The position numbers were made by a program, and so were the translations under genes. Shown one piece after another: positions 1 to 7,601 of a DNA stretch of 64,000 nt; position 1 is the stretch's first letter, and the number at the start of each line of letters is the position of its first letter. Source of the stretch: Saprospiraceae bacterium (GTDB lineage Bacteria; Bacteroidota; Bacteroidia; Chitinophagales; Saprospiraceae); NCBI GenBank assembly GCA_020630435.1, contig JAHDBJ010000015.1, positions 62,001-126,000 on the forward strand, given 5' to 3'. The notes under the pieces were generated by a model, which saw nothing but the letters and a program-made list of their open reading frames with translations, did no database searches and was not told the origin of the DNA.

Positions 1-7
1 AACTTTT

Positions 8-322
8 ATGGTTGTGATTTTTCTTTTTGCTTCCTTGCAAAAAGATATTCATCTTTTGTTGGATCAACACCATCATAATCTTCATTGTGAAGTAACGGAT
101 TCTGATTCTGAAAAGCATTACCATGGTGAAGCGTATTTAATAAAAAATTGCTTTGCCTGTCTTTGTAGTTTTTTAGATTTCAGATCAGTAGATGAATCGC
201 AATTATCTTTTCTTAAAGTAGAACAATTTTTTCAAAATAAATTTAATTACCAATCTACATACATTTCTTCGTGTATCTCTGTAACCTATCTAAGAGGACC
301 TCCCTCTAAATATTTAGTTTAG
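8..322 (+). CDS. Small His/Cys-rich secreted or membrane protein, possibly 5' truncated
   Basis: A 104-codon frame is read from the first ATG in the window, but the frame stays open to the window edge, so the true start may lie upstream. It opens with a hydrophobic stretch that looks like the end of a signal peptide or membrane anchor. A His-rich segment (HHHNLHC, near residues 21-27), a Cys pair (CFACLC, near residues 48-53) and a C-terminal LRGPP motif follow. Small proteins of this shape often precede TonB-dependent receptors in Bacteroidota. The His/Cys content suggests metal handling, which is inference only; the family is not named and no function is assigned. Confidence 0.6.
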   Translation: MVVIFLFASLQKDIHLLLDQHHHNLHCEVTDSDSEKHYHGEAYLIKNCFACLCSFLDFRSVDESQLSFLKVEQFFQNKFNYQSTYISSCISVTYLRGPPSKYLV

Positions 323-352
323 TCATTCTAAGCAGAGTTCTAAGGTTTATAT

Positions 353-371
353 AGTTATTTTAAAGATAACT
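353..371. promoter_or_regulatory. Candidate operator palindrome upstream of the TonB receptor
   Basis: The half-sites AGTTAT (353-358) and ATAACT (366-371) are exact reverse complements separated by 7 bases. They lie about 200 bases before the receptor ATG. A short dyad of this kind suits a dimeric repressor such as a Fur-family protein, but the spacing does not match the known Zur or Fur boxes I remember, so the identity of any regulator is open. Confidence 0.25.
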
Positions 372-418
372 TATATATCCGCTTTGGATATTTCTCAAAA
401 TCTTAATACTAAAATCCT

Positions 419-548
419 GTATTATCCTAGTACGATAATAGATCATTCCTACTATAGAATAAGGATATAATGTTGAATAAGGATTCCTTAATAAGGGATG
501 TTTAATAGAAATATATTCAACATAAATATTAAAATGATAGGATAATAC
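419..548 (+). repeat. Nested inverted repeats in the TonB receptor leader
   Basis: An 11-base arm GTATTATCCTA at 419-429 is repeated as its exact reverse complement at 538-548. Inside it, ATGTTGAATA at 470-479 pairs exactly with TATTCAACAT at 514-523. A third dyad, TAAGGA/TCCTTA at 478-483 and 485-490, sits within that, sharing two bases with the middle left arm. The outer right arm ends 18 bases before the receptor ATG at 567, so a folded leader RNA or a multi-site operator is possible. It does not resemble a riboswitch class I can name. Confidence 0.5.
457..499 (+). repeat. Short direct repeats (GAATAAGGAT) in the receptor leader
   Basis: GAATAAGGAT occurs exactly at 457-466 and 475-484. 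A near copy, TAATAAGGGAT, lies at 489-499. Start-to-start spacings are 18 and 14 bases. Regularly spaced direct repeats just upstream of a transporter gene are typical of activator or repressor binding sites; no regulator is identified. Confidence 0.4.
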
Positions 549-566
549 GACTATTAAAAAGCAAAG

Positions 567-2873
567 ATGAACAAGTTAATGTTCTTTTTAGGCCTACTTT
601 CTATATCTACTAGTTTGACAGCACAAGTTTGTAAACACCAGTTGAGAGGAAAGGTTGTTCATGCTCATACTAAAGAAGAATTGCCTAACGTAAGCATAGT
701 CGTTGAAGATGAAAATAAGGGCGTACTATCAAATGAGCATGGAGAGTTTATTATTGATGGGGTTTGTGAAGGGGAACATTCCGTTGTTTGCTCTCACTTA
801 GGTTTTAGAGCCTCACATCGAATTGTACGTTTGCAAAGTGATTCCTTACTCATCGTTAGCCTAGAGCCTGAAGCTTTACACATTCATGAGGTAACCGTTA
901 GTGCGGAAGCTATTGAGCAAAAAAGTACCAATACGAGTACTGTAATTCAAGGAACATTATTAGAGCGTAGTCGTGGACAGGGATTAGGAGAAGCCCTTAC
1001 TGAAGTCGTAGGTGTACAAACACTAAAGACAGGGAGTTCAATCGCTAAACCGATTATTCAAGGATTACATAGTAATCGTATTCTTATTTTAAATAATGGT
1101 GTAAGACAAGAAGGACAACAATGGGGAATGGAACACGCTCCCGAAATAGATCCTTATATTGCTGACAAATTGACGGTTGTAAAAGGAGCCAATAGCGTTC
1201 GATATGGGGCAGATGCTATTGGAGGAATTGTTCTTGTTGAAACTAAAGATTTACCAACAAAAAAAGGAATACACGGAGCATTAAACCTTGCTGGGTATAG
1301 CAATGGTCGTCAAGGGGGTGCTTCACTCTATCTGGAAGGGAGACTAAGTGATAAACTGCCGCTTGCAGGAAGAATTCAAGGTACTTTTAAAAGAGGCGGA
1401 AACTTGAAAGCACCAAACTATTTTCTTGCGAATACAGGTGTCCGAGAGCATAACTTTTCCTACGAAGTAGGGTATAAAAAAGAACGGTATGGAATAAATC
1501 TATTTTATAGCCAATTCAATACAGAGCTAGGTATTTTTCGTGGCGCACATATTGGGAATCTAACGGATTTAGAAAATGCAATTCAATCAGAAGTTCCTCT
1601 CATAATGGCTGATTTTACGTATCAATTGGATCGACCACTACAGCGAATCATGCACGAATTGACCAAAGTGAAAGGGTTTGTTCGAACAGGAGAAAAAGGG
1701 AAACTGAAATGGCAGTATGCTCGGCAGTTTAATCGTCGACAAGAATTTGATGCGCATCGACAATTTGGCGAACTTTCTGATGAATTTGATCTTCCAAATA
1801 TGGAATTTGAAATTACATCTCATTCTGCTGATGTCGTTTGGCAACATTATCCTATTAAAAATTTTAAAGGAGAAATAGGAGTTAGTTTTATCCACCAAAG
1901 AAATACAACAGATAGAGGTGGATTAATTCCTGATTATAAAAGCTATACACTTGGCGGTTTTTGGTTAGAACGCTGGAAAAACTATCCATTTCCTTTAGAA
2001 CTAGAAGCAGGAATACGATATGATTTTAAACGCTTGAATATAGAAGGAAGAAGAGGAGAGGAGGATCAACAATTAGATTTTGGTAATGTTTCAGGAAGTA
2101 TTGGTGCTATATATCATTTGAGTCATGACTGGCATTTAAATTTTAATTTTGGGACTGCTTGGCGTTCTCCGAATATTAGTGAATTGTATAGTGATGGTGT
2201 CCATCATGGTACAGCTTCCTATGAATTGGGGCGTAATGATTTACAATCTGAATTGGCATTGAATGCAACATTGACAGTAGAATACGATAATGAAAAAAAT
2301 CTAGGAGGTTCACTTTCACTTTACCATAATTTTATTAAAAATTATATCTATCTACAGCCTCAAGAGAGGCCAATACTAACGATTCGTGGTGCCTTTCCTG
2401 CTTATCATTATGAACAAACGAATGCTCGTTTGATTGGTGCTGATTTGGACTTCCATTACCATATTTCAGAACATCTGGAATGGCAAGGTCAATTGGCTAT
2501 TGTAAGAGGTCATAATCTGAAGATTGATGATTATCTCGTTTTAATGCCTTCTGATAGATTTAAAAATGCTATAAAATATGAATTTGATGAAGGAACTATC
2601 CTAAAAAATAGTTTTGTCAAGTTAGGTATGCAGAATGTATTAAAACAAAATAGAATTCCTGAAGGAGGTGATTTTGCACCTGCTCCTAAAGGATATACAT
2701 TATTTGATTTGGAGATGGGGACTAATTTTTCTTTAGGGAAATTGCCTATGGAAGTAGGCTTAAATGTAGAAAATCTTTTTAATAATACTTATCGAGATTA
2801 TTTAAATCGGTTTAGGTATTTTGCTGATGAACCTGGTACAAATATCTCGTTAAGGCTTAAATTAATTTTTTAA
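567..2873 (+). CDS. TonB-dependent outer membrane receptor with carboxypeptidase-regulatory-like domain
   Basis: A 768-residue outer membrane active transporter. A signal peptide (about residues 1-19, ending TAQ) is followed by a CarboxypepD_reg-like beta-sandwich (about 25-108), a plug domain (about 115-225, with QGLHSNRILILNNG near 166-179 and VVKGANSVRYGADAIGG) and a 22-strand-type barrel ending in a terminal Phe. The plug loop EHAPEIDP near 189 contains His and acidic residues and recalls the equivalent His/Asp loop of the zinc receptor ZnuD. Together with the His-rich gene upstream and the acidic lipoprotein 26 bases downstream, this suggests metal or metal-chelate uptake. That substrate is inference; the TonB-receptor assignment itself is secure. 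Confidence 0.95.
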   Translation: MNKLMFFLGLLSISTSLTAQVCKHQLRGKVVHAHTKEELPNVSIVVEDENKGVLSNEHGEFIIDGVCEGEHSVVCSHLGFRASHRIVRLQSDSLLIVSLEPEALHIHEVTVSAEAIEQKSTNTSTVIQGTLLERSRGQGLGEALTEVVGVQTLKTGSSIAKPIIQGLHSNRILILNNGVRQEGQQWGMEHAPEIDPYIADKLTVVKGANSVRYGADAIGGIVLVETKDLPTKKGIHGALNLAGYSNGRQGGASLYLEGRLSDKLPLAGRIQGTFKRGGNLKAPNYFLANTGVREHNFSYEVGYKKERYGINLFYSQFNTELGIFRGAHIGNLTDLENAIQSEVPLIMADFTYQLDRPLQRIMHELTKVKGFVRTGEKGKLKWQYARQFNRRQEFDAHRQFGELSDEFDLPNMEFEITSHSADVVWQHYPIKNFKGEIGVSFIHQRNTTDRGGLIPDYKSYTLGGFWLERWKNYPFPLELEAGIRYDFKRLNIEGRRGEEDQQLDFGNVSGSIGAIYHLSHDWHLNFNFGTAWRSPNISELYSDGVHHGTASYELGRNDLQSELALNATLTVEYDNEKNLGGSLSLYHNFIKNYIYLQPQERPILTIRGAFPAYHYEQTNARLIGADLDFHYHISEHLEWQGQLAIVRGHNLKIDDYLVLMPSDRFKNAIKYEFDEGTILKNSFVKLGMQNVLKQNRIPEGGDFAPAPKGYTLFDLEMGTNFSLGKLPMEVGLNVENLFNNTYRDYLNRFRYFADEPGTNISLRLKLIF

Positions 2874-2899
2874 TATCAAAAAATAAAAACGTTTAAAAA

Positions 2900-3457
2900 A
2901 TGGAACTAAAATTTCTTTTTAATTCAAAATTACTAAGTATTACTTTCTTGTTATTAACAAGTGTTTTTTTGTTTACGGCTTGTGAAAAGGACGATGACGA
3001 TGACGAAGAAGAAGAAGTAGAATTAATCACAACATTAGAACTGACGTTTGATGATGGTTCTACTACACAAGCATTTACATTTCAAGATTTAGATGGAGAT
3101 GGGGGGAATGCTCCAAGTATTGATGATATCACCTTATCAAGCAATACGACCTATAATGTTAGTATCCGTCTTGCAAATGATTCAGAAACACCTAGTGAAG
3201 ATATAACAGCAGAAGTTATGGAAGAGGATCTTGATCATATATTTATTTTCACGCCTGGTGCTGGACTTAATTTGAGTGCACAAATTACGGATCAAGACTC
3301 AAATGGAGCTCCAATAGGTTTATCCTCACAAATGGTAACCTTAGGAGCAAGTACAGGAACACTAAATGTTAAACTAAAACATGAGGCAGATAAATCTTCT
3401 CCTGCTACAACTGGAGAAACAGATATTGATGTTACCTTTAATGTAACAATACAATAA
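2900..3457 (+). CDS. Acidic lipoprotein, probable partner of the TonB receptor
   Basis: A 185-residue protein with a lipoprotein signal peptide (lipobox FTAC, Cys near 28) followed at once by a run of Asp and Glu. The rest looks like an all-beta domain with a DLDGDGGNAP motif near residue 64, which resembles a calcium- or metal-binding loop, and the segment LSSNTTYNVSI. Similar lipoproteins follow TonB receptors in many Bacteroidota, from memory, but I cannot name the family with confidence. It lies 26 bases after the receptor and before a strong hairpin, so the two are probably co-transcribed. A surface substrate- or metal-binding role is inferred. Confidence 0.8.
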   Translation: MELKFLFNSKLLSITFLLLTSVFLFTACEKDDDDDEEEEVELITTLELTFDDGSTTQAFTFQDLDGDGGNAPSIDDITLSSNTTYNVSIRLANDSETPSEDITAEVMEEDLDHIFIFTPGAGLNLSAQITDQDSNGAPIGLSSQMVTLGASTGTLNVKLKHEADKSSPATTGETDIDVTFNVTIQ

Positions 3458-3476
3458 AATTATAGCAACTAAGTTT

Positions 3477-3515
3477 AATACTGCTCAGTGTTAGAAATTA
3501 GAACTGAGCAGTATT
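3477..3515 (+). terminator. Hairpin terminator after the receptor-lipoprotein pair
   Basis: A perfect 13-base stem (AATACTGCTCAGT at 3477-3489, its complement at 3503-3515) with a 13-base loop begins 19 bases after the lipoprotein stop. The following bases are A/T-rich without a long T run. It probably ends the receptor operon. Confidence 0.7.
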
Positions 3516-3698
3516 ATTAAATATTATATTTAAAAACATTTTTATAATTTTATTTCTTTATTCTCTTTAATCGCTTTAGAAAGTTACTATTTTTACAAAA
3601 GAGGTCTAAACTAGTAGTATAGAAGTGATCAACTTCCAAAATAATCAACGCAAATACATTATCATAGGAAATATTAACCAAATTAATTATATATAATT

Positions 3699-4625
3699 AT
3701 GTCCTTAAAATATTGTTTACTAGGCGGTTTATTATTCGTTATATCTTGTCAAAATCCTTTTACATCTGAAACAACTCGACAATCTATCGATGAAGAGGTT
3801 GCCTCTATTACAGTTTCTAATGAAGAAGAAGAAGTTGTGGACTCCGTTGCGATTCAGTTAGAAAAAGAAAAACAGCTTTTAGCAGAAGCTAAACTAGCAG
3901 AAGCTGAGGCGGCAGCAAAAGAAGCCGTAGAAAAAGCAAAAGCAGAGAAGAAAGCCGCAGCAAAGGCAGAACGAAAAGCTAAAAGAGAGAAGGCTCGAAA
4001 AGAGGCAAGAGCAAAAGCAAGAAAAGAAGCGAGGGAAAAAGCGAGAAAAGAAGAGACCGAAAGAAAAAAGCAAGAAGCTGAAGCTGCTTCGACTGGAACT
4101 GTTGCTAAAGATGAATTTAATGAAAAGGGCGGAACTGTTCCAACATCCTACCAGACCGTAACTAGCAGACCTGTAACAACTACCCAGCCTATTGTACAAA
4201 AAAAACCTTTTACACGTTTCCAATCTACAAAATACAGTTTTGGTGTTATCGAACAAGGAGATATTGTAAAACATAAATTCAAATTTACAAATTTGGGGAA
4301 TGCTCCTTTGCAAGTGCTAAATGTTACAGCTACTTGTGGATGTGCTAAACCTATTTTTCCTAAAGTCCCGATTGAACCAGGAAAATCGGGAGAAATTGAA
4401 GTAACTTATGATAGTAAGGGGAAGTTTAGCATTCAAAAACCAGGGATTACTGTATTTACAAATGAAGATCCTGGAATCCATGAACTGGTTATGGAAGGAC
4501 GAGTTAATGCAGAGTTAAAGGTTGCTAATCCTAATCCTTCTCCAGATGAATTTAAAAAAGATAAAAAAGAAGAACCTGCAAGCGAAGAGGGGAGTACCCC
4601 TACAAGTGAAGAGGATAATGGTTAA
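3699..4625 (+). CDS. DUF1573 lipoprotein with Lys/Ala/Glu-rich repeat linker
   Basis: A 308-residue lipoprotein: lipobox VISC with Cys near 17, then a long charged segment (about 50-130) of imperfect KARKEAR-type repeats that should form a single helix or coiled coil. A DUF1573 domain follows (about 173-272), with the typical YSFGVIEQGD start and the TCGCAKP motif near 211. DUF1573 is an Ig-like fold common in Bacteroidota envelope proteins; its molecular role is not established. The long charged helix could hold the domain away from the membrane, much as TolA- or TonB-type linkers do, but that is inference. The C-terminal tail is Glu/Ser/Lys-rich and low complexity. It appears to be transcribed alone, ending at a hairpin. 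Confidence 0.88.
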   Translation: MSLKYCLLGGLLFVISCQNPFTSETTRQSIDEEVASITVSNEEEEVVDSVAIQLEKEKQLLAEAKLAEAEAAAKEAVEKAKAEKKAAAKAERKAKREKARKEARAKARKEAREKARKEETERKKQEAEAASTGTVAKDEFNEKGGTVPTSYQTVTSRPVTTTQPIVQKKPFTRFQSTKYSFGVIEQGDIVKHKFKFTNLGNAPLQVLNVTATCGCAKPIFPKVPIEPGKSGEIEVTYDSKGKFSIQKPGITVFTNEDPGIHELVMEGRVNAELKVANPNPSPDEFKKDKKEEPASEEGSTPTSEEDNG

Positions 4626-4679
4626 TATACTTCGCATTATGTCCTTTAAGGAAAAAATAAACCAGTAATTTTTGCAATT

Positions 4680-4725
4680 GTATACCTGTTTTATATTTTG
4701 ATGTATAGGACAGGTATACTTTTTG
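4680..4725 (+). terminator. Hairpin terminator after the DUF1573 gene
   Basis: A perfect 10-base stem, GTATACCTGT (4680-4689) with its complement at 4710-4719, has a 20-base loop and is followed by TTTTTG. It lies 54 bases after the stop codon of the DUF1573 gene on the same strand. Confidence 0.65.
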
Positions 4726-4848
4726 TAAAAAGTATTTAAGTATATTTGTGTCAATACATTTTAATAAAAATATTAAATCTTATCTTGATTCAACAACCTC
4801 CCTTTTTTGTTTTAGGTTAAAATAGGTCGGAAAATCTACTTGTCAGGT

Positions 4849-7011
4849 ATGAATTTAGAGCATATTCGCACTAATCTTGAAGAAGCAGAACGCCTTGTGC
4901 GTTATCGTAAACTAAAGGAAGCAGAAACTTTAGTGAAAGAGGTTTTGGATAGCTCTATACAAAAAGATTATGTATTAGGTAATATTCGAGCAAATATTCT
5001 TCTTGGTACGATATACAATATAAAGGGGCGATACAGTAATGATCAATCCTTTTATCCTATAGCGATAAAATATCTCAAAGCAGCCTCTAAGATTAATGCT
5101 CAAAATCAAGAATTTCCTGCTATTAAAATCTTATTAGAATTAGGACATATATACCTCAATCAAAAAAAATTTACTGAAGCAGAAAAAAACTTTAATAAAG
5201 CTCTTCAACTTAGTAAAAGTGGTTTTATTGAAGGGCAGATTCTAGGTAAAGTAGCAATGAGTCAACTCTATTTTCATCAAAATGATTTTGACCATGCTTT
5301 AAAATTTATTCTTGATGCAAAAGAAGATATAACAGAATCTCCTGATGAGGGTTTGTTTTTGGAAATTTTTTCGCAACTCATCCTTGTCTATCTTCGTAGG
5401 CGGCAGCTTTCAGAGCTCTCTCATTTAAGTAGTATGGTTTTGGAGACCAGTCAGCAGATAGGTGATATAGAAAGAGAAATTTTAGCTCTAAATAGTACTG
5501 CTATTGTACATGGTGCTCGTTCTGAACATAAACTGGCTGTCGAATATTTCCTAGAAGCACTGAATAAAAGTGAAACAATAGGTTATCGACAAGGGATTGT
5601 CTACTGCCTTATTAACACAGCAACAATATATGCAAATCTTTTTAATCACGATGAAGCACTAGAACGATACGAAAGAGCTTTAAAAGATTTTGAAGATATA
5701 CTAGATTCCAATACACAAACGATTATTATTAATAATATTGGAAATATATATTATGAATTAGAGCAACCGCTTGCTGCCAAAGAACAGTTTGAAAAAGCAC
5801 TTAAACTAACGAAATCTGTTAGTTATGTGGAGATGATCCCTCATATATTAGCACAGCTTAGTAGAGCCTATGTTGCAATAGAAGACTATGAAAGAGCTTG
5901 TCATTATGCAGAAGAAGCAGATAAACAAATTGAAAAAGTAGGAGCCTTGGCAGGACGTCAAATTAATCTTATCAATTTAGGAAATATATATCATCATCGT
6001 GGAAATGACTCGAAAGCAATTGAGTATATTAAAAAAGGAATAGAGGCCTCTAGAAGTAGTAATGATGATGTAAGTGAAATAAGAGGCTATGGAATTATAG
6101 CAAAGATATACGAAAAGCAAGAAGATTTTAAAAAGGCTTATGAATATCAAGTTAAGTATGCTGATGCCCAAAAAATATTTGCTAAAGAGCAACGGATTCG
6201 CCAAACGATTGATCTTGAAATTAAATATTCTCTAGAAGAGAAAGAAAAAGCAATAGCCCTTTTGACGAAGCAAAACCAAATGCAAGCGACTATCATTGAG
6301 CAAAGCAAAAAGATCACAGAAAAAAATGAAGAGCTAACACAAGCCAATGAAGATTTAAAACAGTTTGCCTATGTTGCCTCGCATGATCTTAAAGAACCTT
6401 TAAGGATGATAGGTAGTTATACCAAATTATTAGAACGTCAATACAGACATGAACTTGAAGGAGCAGAAATGTATTTCAAATTTATTGATGATGGCGTAAA
6501 TAGAATGAAAACATTACTAGATGATCTTCTTCGATATGCAACAATTGGGAAGACTATTGATATTGAGGAAGTTGATATGAATGAAGTATTAGATAATGTA
6601 ACTACAAACTTAACTGTGGCTATTCAAGAAAGTAATGCTACTGTTGAAGTCCCTACATTGCCAACTATTTTGAGTAATCGCTCGCTTCTTAGTCAGCTTT
6701 TGCAAAATTTGATCAGTAATGCCCTGAAGTTTAGAAATGCCAATAGACCTCCTATTGTTAAAATTGATATAGAAGAAAATGAAGAAAATTATATTTTTAG
6801 TGTAAAAGATAATGGAATAGGAATTGCAGATGAGCATCAACATAGAATTTTCGAGATTTTCCAGCGATTACACAAAAGAACTCAGTATGAGGGAACAGGG
6901 ATAGGGCTGTCTATCTGCCAAAAAATTGTCAACAAATTGGGCGGAAAAATATGGCTGAAGTCAAAAATAACGATAGGAACGACCTTCTTTTTTACCATTC
7001 CGAAAAGATAA
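4849..7011 (+). CDS. Soluble TPR histidine kinase
   Basis: A sensor kinase with no membrane segment. Residues about 10-430 form a long tetratricopeptide array (many A-x-Y/F-x-x-A-L signatures), then a coiled coil (about 445-500), a HisKA helix pair with phospho-acceptor His512 in FAYVASHDLKEP, and a HATPase domain with NLISNALKF (N box), DNGIGI (G1) and GTGIGL (G2). The ATG at 4849 is preferred over the in-frame TTG at 4840, giving 720 residues. No response regulator lies beside it, so it is an orphan kinase. The TPR array presumably senses a protein partner in the cytoplasm. The HisKA sequence resembles that of the membrane kinase at 41605. Confidence 0.92.
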   Translation: MNLEHIRTNLEEAERLVRYRKLKEAETLVKEVLDSSIQKDYVLGNIRANILLGTIYNIKGRYSNDQSFYPIAIKYLKAASKINAQNQEFPAIKILLELGHIYLNQKKFTEAEKNFNKALQLSKSGFIEGQILGKVAMSQLYFHQNDFDHALKFILDAKEDITESPDEGLFLEIFSQLILVYLRRRQLSELSHLSSMVLETSQQIGDIEREILALNSTAIVHGARSEHKLAVEYFLEALNKSETIGYRQGIVYCLINTATIYANLFNHDEALERYERALKDFEDILDSNTQTIIINNIGNIYYELEQPLAAKEQFEKALKLTKSVSYVEMIPHILAQLSRAYVAIEDYERACHYAEEADKQIEKVGALAGRQINLINLGNIYHHRGNDSKAIEYIKKGIEASRSSNDDVSEIRGYGIIAKIYEKQEDFKKAYEYQVKYADAQKIFAKEQRIRQTIDLEIKYSLEEKEKAIALLTKQNQMQATIIEQSKKITEKNEELTQANEDLKQFAYVASHDLKEPLRMIGSYTKLLERQYRHELEGAEMYFKFIDDGVNRMKTLLDDLLRYATIGKTIDIEEVDMNEVLDNVTTNLTVAIQESNATVEVPTLPTILSNRSLLSQLLQNLISNALKFRNANRPPIVKIDIEENEENYIFSVKDNGIGIADEHQHRIFEIFQRLHKRTQYEGTGIGLSICQKIVNKLGGKIWLKSKITIGTTFFFTIPKR

Positions 7012-7380
7012 AATCACTATTTTTTATAAGAAATAATGCAAGGTATTTTTATAAATACAATTTTGTCGTTATGTGTATGCTGGAGATAATTCTACATCAT
7101 ATTATTACATTAAAATATACATTTATCTATAAAATTCGGGTGTATAGTTCTTTATGGATTAAAATGTTAAATATTTCTTATAGAGTCTTAAACTTTAAGG
7201 CTAGTGCTTATTTTGGCATTATTTGTGCCATAATATACTCTGTAACCAGTTTAATAAGCTACCCCACTACTACTTATTGAAAAGTGACTTTAAGCATTTT
7301 TTGACCGTCACAAAAATGAATTTGGTCTATTGAAAATGCATTGGGTCTCTATGATTTTTAAGGAACAAAAATGTTATACC
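7012..7380. other. Intergenic stretch before the small peptide ORF
   Basis: About 370 bases without a convincing gene. One open frame starts inside the preceding kinase gene and runs to 7280, but it has no start of its own, codes for an Ile/Tyr-rich string unlike any family, and is rejected. No terminator-grade hairpin for the kinase gene was found here. Confidence 0.5.
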
Positions 7381-7509
7381 ATGAAAAGAAAAAAGATTAT
7401 AATTCAGACTCCTAAAATCAAGTGTTTTACTTTGAAGACAAGTAGTACTAAACAACAGAGCCAAAAACAATTGGATATCAACGATGGTGGTTACACTTGG
7501 GTTGGTTAA
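7381..7509 (+). CDS. Small peptide ORF, RiPP-precursor-like (42 residues)
   Basis: A 42-codon frame with a strongly basic N-terminus (MKRKKIIIQTPKIK), a Ser/Thr/Gln/Lys-rich middle and the ending LDINDGGYTWVG. The pattern of basic start, short leader, then Gly-Gly and a short aromatic core recalls Bacteroidota class I lanthipeptide-type or other ribosomal peptide precursors, several of which have core starts such as GGYTW. AAGGA at 7360-7364 lies 16 bases before the ATG, too distant to be a normal ribosome-binding site. No modification enzyme, peptidase or exporter gene is adjacent. The reading frame is certain; that it is expressed and belongs to a RiPP family is inference. Confidence 0.45.
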   Translation: MKRKKIIIQTPKIKCFTLKTSSTKQQSQKQLDINDGGYTWVG

Positions 7510-7547
7510 TTTTAAATTGTATTTATTATAATTAAAAAGAAAGCCTT

Positions 7548-7580
7548 ATTATGATTTTTATATTAATATAAAATCATAAT
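7548..7580. terminator. Bidirectional terminator between the small ORF and the MoxR gene
   Basis: An 11-base perfect stem, ATTATGATTTT (7548-7558) and its complement (7570-7580), surrounds the AT-rich loop 7559-7569, which is itself largely palindromic, so nearly the whole 33 bases form a dyad. It sits between convergent genes and can end transcription from both sides. Confidence 0.6.
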
Positions 7581-7601
7581 ATCCAATATGATGAAAAGAT
7601 T

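Noticed and set aside
3894-4313. Antisense 139-codon ORF rich in Phe, Ser and Cys
   Set aside because: It is the mirror of the Lys/Glu/Ala repeat of the DUF1573 gene; the low-complexity composition explains its openness.
4840-4848. TTG as start of the TPR kinase
   Set aside because: An ATG three codons later is a more usual start and no sequence likeness supports the extra residues.
6951-7280. 109-codon ORF overlapping the end of the TPR kinase
   Set aside because: It starts inside the kinase gene, shows no family likeness, and its composition is that of AT-rich non-coding DNA.
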